NCBI GenBank assembly: GCA_041178545.1
Contig: JBEGVB010000025.1
Span: 1-19,225, forward strand
Direction of reading: 5' to 3'
DNA from: JBEATZ01 sp041178545
GTDB lineage: Bacteria; Planctomycetota; UBA1135; UBA2386
Length of the DNA stretch: 19,225 nt
Part shown: in pieces, positions 6,038 through 13,611 of the stretch
How positions within the stretch are numbered: position 1 is the first letter of the stretch
Layout of the letters: the number at the start of each line of letters is the position of its first letter
The notes under the pieces: model-generated
Database searches by the model: none
Told to the model about the DNA's origin: nothing
What the model saw: the letters and a program-made list of their open reading frames with translations, nothing else
Translations under genes and position numbers: made by a program

Positions 6038-6172
6038 TCAGCCGACGCGGAACTTGCCCGAGCGGCGGATCTTGCGCTTGATGACCTTGCGGCCACCGCG
6101 CGTCTTGGAACGGGTGCGGAAGCCGACCTTCTTCTTGCGCTTGAGACTGGAGTTACGGACCTTGAGCTTCAT
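6038..6172 (-). CDS. rpmH: Large ribosomal subunit protein bL34
   Basis: This is a 44-aa, very basic product: MKLKVRNSSLKRKKKVGF, then RTRSKTRGGRKVIKRKIRR and a short SGKFRVG tail. The central pattern (S-x-LKRKKKVGFRTRxKTxGGRKVxKRxxRR) is that of bL34, which is 44-50 residues in most bacteria and sits near the polypeptide exit region of the large subunit. The ATG at 6172 gives the expected length; no Shine-Dalgarno precedes it. In many bacteria rpmH stands beside dnaA and upstream of rnpA. Here it lies 84 bases downstream of a GspE/PilB gene, and no rnpA-like frame follows it. The N-terminus is KLKVRNS in place of the common KRTYQPS. Confidence 0.92.
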   Translation of the reverse strand: MKLKVRNSSLKRKKKVGFRTRSKTRGGRKVIKRKIRRSGKFRVG

Positions 6173-6233
6173 GGGGCAGGCAGGCTAGCGACGGCCGCCC
6201 GCCGGGTCAAACGCCGTGTGCTCCCCTTGCCGT

Positions 6234-6248
6234 TGGCGCCTTGCGCCA
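6234..6248 (-). terminator. Possible hairpin terminator after the second GspE/PilB gene
   Basis: TGGCGC and GCGCCA pair perfectly over 6 bp with a 3-base loop, 8 bases past the TGA at 6257 on the minus strand. No T-run follows. It lies between the ATPase gene and rpmH and may weaken read-through between them. Confidence 0.3.
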
Positions 6249-6256
6249 GCAGGTTG

Positions 6257-7948
6257 TCAGAACGCTCCGGTCTCCCGGAGCACTTCCTCGACCGTGGTGG
6301 CCCCCGAGAAGACGGCCTTGAGGCCGGCATCGCGCAGGGTGGCCATGCCGCGCTCTAGGGCAGCGCGGGTGAGGGCAGAAGTGCTGGCGCCCTTGAGGAC
6401 GAGTTCGCGGATGCCGTCGTCCATCTCGAGGATCTCCTGCAACGCCATGCGGCCCTTGTAGCCGGTGTAGTTGCAGGCCTCGCAACCCTTGCCGAAGGCA
6501 AAGGTGGCGCCGGCTGCCTGCTCGCGGCCCAACCCGAGCTCGCGCAACACGTCCTCGCCCGGCTCGTACACGGTGCGGCACCCGTTGCAGACACGCCGGA
6601 CCAGTCGCTGGGCCACGATCCCCTCCAGGGTGGCGGCGAGCAGGAACGGCTCGACACCGATGTCCACGAGGCGCGTCACGGCGCTTGGCGCGTCGTTGGT
6701 GTGGAGCGTCGAGAACACCAGGTGGCCGGTGAGACTTGCCTCGATGGCCGTCTGGGCCGTCTCACGGTCGCGGATCTCGCCCACCAGGATCACGTCCGGG
6801 TCCTGACGGAGGATCGTGCGGAGCACCTTGGCGTAGGTGACGTCGATCTCGTCGTTGACCGGGACCTGCACGATCCCCTCGAGGGCGTACTCGACCGGGT
6901 CCTCGACCGTGATGATCTTGGTGTCCTCGCGGTTGGCCTCGTTGAGCATCGCGTACAGCGTCGTGGTCTTGCCGGACCCGGTCGGCCCGGTAACGAGGAC
7001 GATGCCGTGCGGCAACTCGAGGAACCGCCGCAGCCGGTCCTTCACCTGCTGGAACAGCCCGAGGTTCTCGAGGTCGAGCGCGACCACGGACCGGTCGAGG
7101 ATGCGGAGCACGGTCGACTCCCCGAACATGGTGGGAAGGGTCGACACACGCAGGTCGACAGGCTTGCCGGACACGGTCAACTCGATGCGTCCGTCCTGCG
7201 GCAGCCGCGTCTCGGCAATGTCGAGGTCGGCCATCACCTTGACTCGGGCGATCAATGCCTCGGCAAGGTGCGGCGGCGGCGCCTCGAGCTCGAACAGCGA
7301 CCCGTCCACGCGGTAGCGGATCTTGAAGTCGTTCTCGAACGGCTCCAGGTGGATGTCGGAGGCCTTGTCCCGGATGGCCTGGAACAGGATGTAGTTGAGC
7401 AGCTTCACCACCGGCGCAGCCGCTGCCATCGCGTTCTTGTCCGCGAGGTCGATCTTGCCGCCGGACTGCTGGAGCTCCTGCACCAGCTCCTTCATGCGGG
7501 CCTTGGCCGCACCGGCCTCCTCCTGGTAGCTGCGCTCCAGCCCGGCCCGCAGCAGCGACTCGTCCGCCACCACCCCGACCAGTTCGCAGCCGGTGGTGAA
7601 CGCCAGGTCGTTGAGCACGGTGGCGTTGACGGGGTCGGCGATCGCAACGGTCAGCTTGCGCCCCTCGAGCAGCACGGGAAGCAGCGTGAAGGCCCGTGCC
7701 GTGGCGGAGTCGACCTTGGCGAGTGCATCCGGGGCCGGCGGCCGGGAAGCGAGGTCCCAGAACGCCAGCCCTGCCTGCTGTGCCAGCGCGCGCGCCAGGT
7801 CGGCCTGCGTCACGTGCCCGAGGCCGATGAGGATCTCGCCGATGCGGCCGCCCTTCTCACGCTGGAGCATGAGGGCCTCCTGCACCATCCCCTCGTGGAC
7901 GGCGCCGAGTTCCTTCAGGATCTGGCCGATCAGTCTCCGTGCAGCCAT
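6257..7948 (-). CDS. GspE/PilB family ATPase with an intact tandem MshEN (c-di-GMP-binding) domain
   Basis: This 563-aa hexameric traffic ATPase powers type IV pilus extension or type II secretion at the inner membrane. The N-terminus holds two 24-residue MshEN-type motifs: residues 6-29 (LIG...L...LG...V...L..Q) and 35-58 (RIG...L...LG...L...L..Q), separated by exactly five residues. Then come the N2 domain (DKASDIHLEPFE...RYRVDG), Walker A GPTGSGKTT (321-329), the Asp box ITVEDPVEY, Walker B with catalytic Glu (LRQDPDVILVGEIRD), the His box TGHLVFSTLHTNDA, and a CxxC...CxxC zinc module (CNGC and CEAC). All motifs are canonical. The ATG at 7948 follows the pilT stop by four bases and has a GGGGGAG-type site upstream. 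It is last in the ATPase-pilT-ATPase run. PilB versus GspE cannot be settled without pilin or PilC neighbours. Confidence 0.93.
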   Translation of the reverse strand: MAARRLIGQILKELGAVHEGMVQEALMLQREKGGRIGEILIGLGHVTQADLARALAQQAGLAFWDLASRPPAPDALAKVDSATARAFTLLPVLLEGRKLTVAIADPVNATVLNDLAFTTGCELVGVVADESLLRAGLERSYQEEAGAAKARMKELVQELQQSGGKIDLADKNAMAAAAPVVKLLNYILFQAIRDKASDIHLEPFENDFKIRYRVDGSLFELEAPPPHLAEALIARVKVMADLDIAETRLPQDGRIELTVSGKPVDLRVSTLPTMFGESTVLRILDRSVVALDLENLGLFQQVKDRLRRFLELPHGIVLVTGPTGSGKTTTLYAMLNEANREDTKIITVEDPVEYALEGIVQVPVNDEIDVTYAKVLRTILRQDPDVILVGEIRDRETAQTAIEASLTGHLVFSTLHTNDAPSAVTRLVDIGVEPFLLAATLEGIVAQRLVRRVCNGCRTVYEPGEDVLRELGLGREQAAGATFAFGKGCEACNYTGYKGRMALQEILEMDDGIRELVLKGASTSALTRAALERGMATLRDAGLKAVFSGATTVEEVLRETGAF

Positions 7949-7952
7949 GGGC

Positions 7953-9014
7953 TCATTCCGCTCCCCCGCCCATGCGGGTGAGCAGCGCCTTGCGGTCGAA
8001 TGCCCGCTCCAGCGCCACGTCGCGCTCGACGCGTCCGCTGCGGTAGAGGTCGAGGAGGAAGTCGTCCATCAGCACCATGCCGCCGCGGCGGCTGGTCTGG
8101 ATGACGGACGGGATCTTGAACGTCTCGCACTTGCGGATGTGGTTCTCGATCGCCGGGTTGTTGAGCATGACCTCGAAACCGGCGACGCGACCGCCACCAG
8201 CTGCAGGCATGAGGATCTGGGACACCACGGCAACGAGGGAGACCGCGAGCTGGGACCGGATCTGCTCCTGCTGATCGGTGGGGTACTGGTCGATGATGCG
8301 GTCGACGGTCCGCGCAGCCCCGGTCGTGTGCAGCGTGCCGAACACGAGGTGACCGGTCTCGGCAGCCGTGATGGCTGCGGAGGTGGTCTCGAGGTCGCGC
8401 ATCTCGCCCAGCAGGATCACGTCCGGGTCCTGGCGCAGCACACGCCTCATGGCCTCGCCGAAGCTCGGCACGTCGGTCCCCACCTCACGCTGGGTGACCT
8501 GGGACTTCTGGTGCCGGTGGTGGTACTCGACCGGGTCCTCGATCGTGACGATGTGCACGTCGCGGTTGCGGTTGATCCAGTCGATCATCGTGGCAAGCGT
8601 CGTGGTCTTGCCGGAGCCCGTGGGGCCGGTGACGAGGATCAGGCCTCGGTGCAGGTTGAGCAGTTCCACCACCCCGTCCGGCAGGCCGATCTGCTCGAAG
8701 GACAGCAGCTTCTGCGGGATCTGGCGCATGACCAGGCCGCGCACGCCCTTCTGCGTGAGCACGCTCACGCGGAACCTGCACTTGTCCCCGTGGGCGAACC
8801 CGTAGTCCGTGGTGCCGCAGCGCTCCAGTTCCTCGAGGTTGCGTGCAGGGGTGACCTGGCGCGCCATCGCCTCGGTGTCGGCCGCGGTGAGTTCGCGGTC
8901 CCCCACCTCCACCAGGCCGCCGCCGAGCCGGAAGACCGGACGCCTGCCCACGCTCAGGTGGATGTCGCTTGCGCCTCGCTGGTGGGCCTGGTCGAGAAGG
9001 GAGGTGAGATCCAT
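7953..9014 (-). CDS. pilT: Type IV pilus retraction ATPase PilT
   Basis: The product is 353 aa, the usual PilT length, and lacks the long N-terminus of the PilB class. It begins MDLTSLLDQAHQRGASDIHLSVGRRP, typical of PilT. Motifs: Walker A GPTGSGKTT (130-138), Asp box VTIEDPVEYHH (156-166), Walker B RQDPDVILLGEMRD (194-207), and His box TGHLVFGTLHTTGAARTVDRIID. The C-terminal AIRNLIRE motif, needed for retraction in well-studied PilT proteins, reads AIENHIRK here (288-295), followed by the usual IPSVIQT and a DDFLLDLYRSGRV helix. The ATG at 9014 is 10 bases after the preceding ATPase stop, with a GAGG site in the junction. It is flanked on both sides by GspE/PilB genes. It would disassemble pili for twitching, surface sensing or DNA uptake. 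Confidence 0.94.
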   Translation of the reverse strand: MDLTSLLDQAHQRGASDIHLSVGRRPVFRLGGGLVEVGDRELTAADTEAMARQVTPARNLEELERCGTTDYGFAHGDKCRFRVSVLTQKGVRGLVMRQIPQKLLSFEQIGLPDGVVELLNLHRGLILVTGPTGSGKTTTLATMIDWINRNRDVHIVTIEDPVEYHHRHQKSQVTQREVGTDVPSFGEAMRRVLRQDPDVILLGEMRDLETTSAAITAAETGHLVFGTLHTTGAARTVDRIIDQYPTDQQEQIRSQLAVSLVAVVSQILMPAAGGGRVAGFEVMLNNPAIENHIRKCETFKIPSVIQTSRRGGMVLMDDFLLDLYRSGRVERDVALERAFDRKALLTRMGGGAE

Positions 9015-9024
9015 GTGAGCCTCG

Positions 9025-10680
9025 TCAGTTGGCAGCGGTCACCCGCAGCAGTTCCTGCACCGATGTCTGTCCGCCGAGCACCTTGCGCGCCCCGTCCTGC
9101 TGCAGCGACTTCATGCCGCCAGCCGTGGTCGCGTGGTCGCGCAGGCGCATGGTGGGCTCGCCCCGGAAGGTCATCTCGCGCAGGTCGGTGTCCATGGTGA
9201 GGACCTCGAAGATGCCGAGCCGGCCGCGGTAGCCGGAGTGCTCGCACTCCGCACACCCGCCCGCGCGGTAGATGGTGTTGCCCCCCACGTCCCCCGGCGC
9301 GATGCCGACCGAGGCCAGCTCGACCTCCGAGGGCTCGTAGGGCTGGCGGCAGGACCTGCACAGCACGCGCAAGAGCCGCTGGGCCATGATCGCCTGCACG
9401 GCGGCCGCCACGAGGAACGGCTTCACGCCCATGTCCACGAGGCGCGTGATGGCACTGGGCGCGTCGTTGGTGTGGAGCGTGGAGAACACGAGGTGCCCCG
9501 TGAGCGCCGCCTGCACGGCGATCTCTGCGGTCTCCTTGTCGCGGATCTCACCCACCAGGATGATGTTCGGCGCCTGACGCAGCATCGCGCGCAGCACACG
9601 TGCGAAGGTGAGGCCGATACGCGATCGCACCAGGCACTGGTTGATCCCGCGGATGTTGAACTCCACCGGGTCCTCGGCCGTGATGATCTTGACGTCGGGG
9701 CGGTTGAGCTCCTGGAGGGCGGCGTAGAGCGTCGTGGTCTTGCCGGAACCGGTCGGCCCGGTCACCAGCACGATGCCGTTCGGGCGCTTGATGACCTTGC
9801 GGAATCGCTCGCGGTCGACGCCCTCGAAGCCGAGGGCCTCGAGGCTCATCAGGCCCTTCTCCTTGTCGAGCAGGCGCATCACGATCGTCTCGCCGTGGCT
9901 GCCGGGGAGCACCGAGGTGCGGACGTCGATCTCGCGGCCCTCGCTGGTCCGGAAGGCAATGCGTCCGTCCTGCGGCTTGCGCTTCTCGGCGATGTCGAGG
10001 CCGGCCATGATCTTCAGTCGCGACGTGAGGGGCCCGAGCAGCGCCACGTCGAGCGACGCAGTCTCCCGCAGCACACCGTCGATGCGGAACCGCACGCGAA
10101 CGCGGTTTGCAAAGGGCTCGACGTGGACGTCCGAGGCCCGCTGCAGCAGGGCGTCCTCGAGGGTGCGGGCGACCAGCCGGATGATCGGCGCATCCTCGTC
10201 CTCGGGCTTGGCGCCGCCTGCAGCCGCAAGACCGGCTCCCGACCGGTCCTTGCTGCCCACGAGCCTGCGGATCTGGTCCTTCAGGGCACCAGGCGGAATC
10301 AGGGCACACTGCACCTGGCAACCGGCAACGAAGCCAAGGTTGTCGGCAACGAAGGTCTTCAGCGGGTCGTCGACGGCGACCCAGAGCACGCCGTCCTTGA
10401 AGAGCACCGGCAGCGCCTCGTTCTGCTCCACCTGCTCCAGCGGGATCTTCTGCCGTGCCTCCTGCTGCACCGTGAGCTTGGCAGGGTCGACGAACTTCAG
10501 CCCGTGCGCCTTGGCGAGACACCGCCACACGGCAGTCTCCTCGGCGAGACCCAGTGCGAGGATCGCCCGCTCGAGGGCGAGTCCTCGGGTGGACGCCGCG
10601 CTCTCCGCCTTCGCCAGCCGTTCGCGGTCGAGGGCGCCGGTCTCGACCAGCAGCTTGCGGAAGGTCTCTTGGGTGCTCAC
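9025..10680 (-). CDS. GspE/PilB family ATPase with an eroded N-terminal MshEN region
   Basis: The product is 551 aa and starts with GTG at 10680. The C-terminal two thirds are clearly GspE/PilB: RASDVHVEPFANRVRVRFRID, KRKPQDGR, Walker A GPTGSGKTT (308-316), Asp box ITAEDPVEF, GEIRD (377-381), His box TGHLVFSTLHTNDAPSA, and zinc cysteines at 441, 444, 476 and 479. Two departures stand out. The Walker B lead-in, normally RQDPD, is RQAPN (368-372). The N-terminal 60 residues keep the helix pattern of an MshEN domain but lack the RLG and final Gln signatures found in the paralogue at 6257-7948. It follows the DUF1573 gene by 47 bases and precedes pilT by 10, so it is probably co-transcribed. It may serve a different pilus or secretion machine, or form mixed assemblies with the paralogue. 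Confidence 0.92.
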   Translation of the reverse strand: MSTQETFRKLLVETGALDRERLAKAESAASTRGLALERAILALGLAEETAVWRCLAKAHGLKFVDPAKLTVQQEARQKIPLEQVEQNEALPVLFKDGVLWVAVDDPLKTFVADNLGFVAGCQVQCALIPPGALKDQIRRLVGSKDRSGAGLAAAGGAKPEDEDAPIIRLVARTLEDALLQRASDVHVEPFANRVRVRFRIDGVLRETASLDVALLGPLTSRLKIMAGLDIAEKRKPQDGRIAFRTSEGREIDVRTSVLPGSHGETIVMRLLDKEKGLMSLEALGFEGVDRERFRKVIKRPNGIVLVTGPTGSGKTTTLYAALQELNRPDVKIITAEDPVEFNIRGINQCLVRSRIGLTFARVLRAMLRQAPNIILVGEIRDKETAEIAVQAALTGHLVFSTLHTNDAPSAITRLVDMGVKPFLVAAAVQAIMAQRLLRVLCRSCRQPYEPSEVELASVGIAPGDVGGNTIYRAGGCAECEHSGYRGRLGIFEVLTMDTDLREMTFRGEPTMRLRDHATTAGGMKSLQQDGARKVLGGQTSVQELLRVTAAN

Positions 10681-10727
10681 GCCGGGGTCACGTGGAGGTC
10701 TGGGAGGCGGTCAGCCTACCCAGGGAC

Positions 10728-11909
10728 TCACCTCACGTAACCATTGAACATCAGCACCTTCTCGGGGAGGCCTGGGTGGTTGGTCTTGACCACGATGTTG
10801 CCGCGCAGCATGCCCGCCGGCGCCTGGTCCGAGATGTTCAGCTCGAGCACCAGCTTCTTGCCGTCCTTGGACTGGGAGCAGGACACGAACTCCTGCGGGA
10901 CGGTCAGCTTGTCGAAGGTGATGGAAGTGGCCTGGAGGTCGGTCTGGTCGTTGGGCTCGAACACCACCTGCTGCTTGCGCGCCGTCCCCTTGCGGATCAT
11001 GCCGAGGCTGAGGAAGGCACCCGGCCGGACCTCCAGCGGGCCCTTCACGAAGGCTGCCACGCGCACCTGGAAGTTGTTGGCGTTTGCCTGGTCGGTGAAG
11101 AAGCGGAGCATGCCGCCCGAACCGCTCTCGGCGGAGACCGGGCCGTAGGTGCCCTTGATGACCCAGCGCGCGGCGCCGTTGTCCATCGCCTTCTCGTAGG
11201 TGACCTTGAAGTCCTTGCCGGCCTCGTCCATCCGGACGATGTTGAAGTCCTTGAGGATCGGCGAGGTCACGGTCACCTGGAACTCGCGGCTCTCGGCCCA
11301 GGTCATCGTGTTGAGGTTCACCTCCGCAGGCGACACCAGGTACATCTGGGCGCCAGTCGCCTCGAACTTGATCTTGGCGAGGGGCAGGGTCGGGTCGGTG
11401 AGGTGCAGGTCCAACGTTGCAGAGCGCAGGCCGATGACACCCGTCATCTCCATGTGGATCTCGACCTCGCCCTCCTCGCCGGCGGCCACCGGGATCTCCT
11501 TGACGAGCTTGCGGTTGCCGCCCTTCTCGTCGGTCTCGAAGATCTGTCCGGGGTTGGCCTTGCCGCCGTACTCGAAGTGCCTGGCGCCGACGCGCAGCAG
11601 GATCTTGGAGCAGGCACAGCTGGGCTGCAGGTGCCGGATCGACTGGGCCTCCTGGTTGGGGTTCTTGAACTTGAACACCCCCTTGGCCTCCTCATGGCTC
11701 ATGTAGGTCCCGAGGTTCTTCTCCACCACCGGGAACCAAGGGTTGCTCCGCATCGGCTCGGCGGGCGCCTTGGGCGCGACCTGGGGCGGGACTGCGTTCG
11801 GGTCCTGCTTCTCCTTGCCGATGACAGGCGCCTGCTCCGGGTCGAGGTTGGTGACCTCCTGCGCGAACACGGACGAGACGAGCAGGGATGCGGCGAGGAA
11901 TCGGATCAT
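10728..11909 (-). CDS. Exported DUF1573 domain protein
   Basis: The product is 393 aa. A signal peptide is clear (MIRFLAASLLVSSVFAQEV, cleavage expected after Ala16), followed by a proline-rich segment and a DUF1573 module: EEAKGVFKFKNPNQEAQSIRHLQPSCACSKI (73-103), matching the family's F-x-F-x-N and sCgCt pattern. The rest is beta-rich, immunoglobulin-like, with a second similar segment near the end (RKGTARKQQVVFEPNDQ...). DUF1573 proteins are frequent in Planctomycetota and Bacteroidota and are presumed extracytoplasmic; their function is not established. A longer frame extends upstream to 12311, but the signal peptide and divergent neighbour favour the ATG at 11909. Its position just ahead of the ATPase-pilT run suggests a cell-envelope role tied to that apparatus, which is inference. 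Confidence 0.88.
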   Translation of the reverse strand: MIRFLAASLLVSSVFAQEVTNLDPEQAPVIGKEKQDPNAVPPQVAPKAPAEPMRSNPWFPVVEKNLGTYMSHEEAKGVFKFKNPNQEAQSIRHLQPSCACSKILLRVGARHFEYGGKANPGQIFETDEKGGNRKLVKEIPVAAGEEGEVEIHMEMTGVIGLRSATLDLHLTDPTLPLAKIKFEATGAQMYLVSPAEVNLNTMTWAESREFQVTVTSPILKDFNIVRMDEAGKDFKVTYEKAMDNGAARWVIKGTYGPVSAESGSGGMLRFFTDQANANNFQVRVAAFVKGPLEVRPGAFLSLGMIRKGTARKQQVVFEPNDQTDLQATSITFDKLTVPQEFVSCSQSKDGKKLVLELNISDQAPAGMLRGNIVVKTNHPGLPEKVLMFNGYVR

Positions 11910-11972
11910 GGCTGTGCGCAGGCCCTTGCGGGCAGCAGGTGGTTCGGAGCGGGCGACGGCAGCGAGGCTGCC

Positions 11973-11990
11973 TGCTCCGTTTTCGGAGCA
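11973..11990. promoter_or_regulatory. Palindrome in the divergent region between the DUF1573 and lipoprotein genes
   Basis: TGCTCCG and CGGAGCA pair perfectly over 7 bp around TTTT. The half-site TTCGGAGC recurs at 11943-11950. A TATACT hexamer lies on the minus strand just upstream (11994-11999), a possible -10 box for the DUF1573 gene. The layout suits an operator or a 5-prime UTR hairpin. No -35 box is convincing. Confidence 0.3.
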
Positions 11991-12027
11991 ATGCAGTATA
12001 GCTTTGGAGCCCGGAGAACTCCCGACC

Positions 12028-12666
12028 ATGGCACCGCGCGCTCCCACCCTCCTCCTGCTGGCCCTCGCGCTGCCCCAGGCCTCCTGCTGCGGGGTGGCAC
12101 AGTGGCTGTGTGGACCCGATGCCAGCGACTGGGTGAGCGTCTCCTTCCTCACCCCGGACGAGGCAGCGAGAACCTTCCTCGAGGCGGTCCGCCGCGACCA
12201 GCCGGACATCGTGAGTCTCTCCCTGAGCCCCGGTTTCAAGTCACGGAATCGTCTCGACGGGATGTCGGCCCGGCTCGCCTGGGACCAGTTGCGCACCCAG
12301 TACCCGGGCATCCACGTCGCCGGTTACGCGCCCCTGCCCGAGGCTGAGCAGCTGGCTCCGGGTCGCAGGCGGTACCGCATCGAGGTCCACGGCAGGGAAC
12401 TCACCCTGGAGGTCGTGCGGTCGGCGTACTGGTCCGTGACCTACGAGCGCGAGCGTGGTCGCGGCGAGGCCGGCAGCTACCTCGGGTCCCTTGGCGAGAC
12501 CACGACGGTCGAGGCCTCCGAGGACGGCACCCAGCAGGTCCTCCGGGTCAGCCCGATGACGTTCCCGCTGGTCGGCTTCGAGCCCATCCGCCCGGAGCAG
12601 GTGGTCCGGGCGGAAACGGGTCACGAGTGGAAGGTCGACGTGGTGGAGATCCGCGACCTGCCCTAG
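12028..12666 (+). CDS. Putative lipoprotein of unknown function
   Basis: The product is 212 aa. It begins with a hydrophobic leader (PTLLLLALALPQASC) ending in a double cysteine (C20-C21), consistent with a lipoprotein signal, although the residue at -3 is Gln and not the usual Leu. The mature part has a helical segment resembling small DUF4878/NTF2-like proteins (FLTPDEAARTFLEAVRRDQPDIVSLSLSPGF), then beta strands (RRYRIEVHGRELTLEVVRSAYWSVTYE), but I do not assign a family. The ATG at 12028 has GGAG about 11 bases upstream. It is the only plus-strand gene in the right half, transcribed divergently from the DUF1573 gene and convergently with the coiled-coil gene. Both exported products sharing one intergenic region may reflect common control. 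Confidence 0.72.
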   Translation: MAPRAPTLLLLALALPQASCCGVAQWLCGPDASDWVSVSFLTPDEAARTFLEAVRRDQPDIVSLSLSPGFKSRNRLDGMSARLAWDQLRTQYPGIHVAGYAPLPEAEQLAPGRRRYRIEVHGRELTLEVVRSAYWSVTYERERGRGEAGSYLGSLGETTTVEASEDGTQQVLRVSPMTFPLVGFEPIRPEQVVRAETGHEWKVDVVEIRDLP

Positions 12667-12693
12667 GCAGGTGCACACGGACCCCCGTCCCCC

Positions 12694-13542
12694 TCAGCGG
12701 GTGGAGCCTTCCGCAGCCGCGGGCTGAGCATCGACGCGGACCACGACCTCGCCTGCGGGCGCAGCAAACTGCTCCTCGATCTCCTTGAGCACGTCGCGCG
12801 CCGGGGCAGCCGCTGCCAGTGGGTCGCCCTCGTGCCAGACGAGGTCGTTCTCGAGCATCTTCTGGGCGACGTCGAGTCGCTTCTGGACCTTGCCCAGTGC
12901 CTCCTTGGCCTGGCTCAACGCACTGTCGTCGAAGTCGAAGCGACGGCTGCTCGCTGCCATGGCCTCGATGGCGCTCTGCTGCATCTTGAGCGTCACCACC
13001 TGGTCGGCGAGCGTCTCGCGCTCGGCGCGAACGGTGTTGAGCTTGAGCTTGGCGGCCGCGACGGCCTCGGTCTGCCGGTCGATCAGGGAGCGCTTGGTGC
13101 GGAGGATCGACTGGTTGTTGCGGAAGCTGTCGAGTGTGCGCTGGAGCTCCAGCTCCATGCGCCGCTCTGCGCCGTTCACGGCAGCCAGCCGCGCGGTGGC
13201 CACGCCGTCGGAACGCAACAGGGCGTGGCCCGTGCGCAACCGCTTCTCCTCGGTCTCGACGAGCTTCTGCAGGTCGGCAACCGACTCCTGCAACTCCTCG
13301 AGCTCGACCTCGGCACGCGCCACGTCTCGCTTGCAGTTCTCGATCTGGGGCTCGATCGCCCGGATGAGCGACTCCGCCCGCTTGATCTCGAAGTCGACGG
13401 GGATGGACTGCTCCACCCCTTCCTGGACCGACTCCGCCACCGTGCCGAGGTAGCTGCCGAAGCTCGATCCGAAGAGCAGGTATCCGGCCCCGCCCAACAC
13501 CGCGCCCGAGAGGACGAACATCTTCAAGGTCTTGCCGATCAT
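12694..13542 (-). CDS. Membrane-anchored coiled-coil protein
   Basis: The product is 282 aa with an N-terminal hydrophobic span (about residues 7-25) and a long heptad-rich coiled coil from about 55 to 235 (for example VARAEVELEELQESVADLQKLVETEEKRL and AVAAAKLKLNTVRAERETLADQVVTLK), then an Ala/Pro-rich tail. The segment SIPVDFEIKRAESLIRAIEPQI after the membrane span matches my recollection of a protein type recurrent in Planctomycetota, with a short anchor, a S-x-P-x-x-F-E-I-x-R-A segment and a coiled coil; its function is unknown. The ATG at 13542 lies 99 bases after the anti-sigma-like gene, across two hairpins, so it may be the last gene of the signalling operon or have its own promoter. 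It could act as an envelope spacer or sensor for the kinase-sigma unit. Confidence 0.78.
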   Translation of the reverse strand: MIGKTLKMFVLSGAVLGGAGYLLFGSSFGSYLGTVAESVQEGVEQSIPVDFEIKRAESLIRAIEPQIENCKRDVARAEVELEELQESVADLQKLVETEEKRLRTGHALLRSDGVATARLAAVNGAERRMELELQRTLDSFRNNQSILRTKRSLIDRQTEAVAAAKLKLNTVRAERETLADQVVTLKMQQSAIEAMAASSRRFDFDDSALSQAKEALGKVQKRLDVAQKMLENDLVWHEGDPLAAAAPARDVLKEIEEQFAAPAGEVVVRVDAQPAAAEGSTR

Positions 13543-13611
13543 CGTGGAATCCGTTTGCAGTGGTTGCGGCAGGCACTGGAAACGCCTGCCTGCCCCCTCT
13601 GCGGACGGGCA

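Noticed and set aside
5632..6096. Possible rnpA or other small protein gene downstream of rpmH
   Set aside because: The frame lacks the RnpA signature (no RNRxxR-type basic motif in context), overlaps rpmH in another frame and has no plausible start.
11910..12311. Longer N-terminus for the DUF1573 protein
   Set aside because: It would bury a well-formed signal peptide about 134 residues inside the protein and overlap the divergent lipoprotein gene.
10554..12347. Long plus-strand open frame of 597 codons
   Set aside because: It lies antisense to the clear DUF1573 gene and shows only the His/Leu/Glu-rich mirror composition of that gene; no family pattern is visible.
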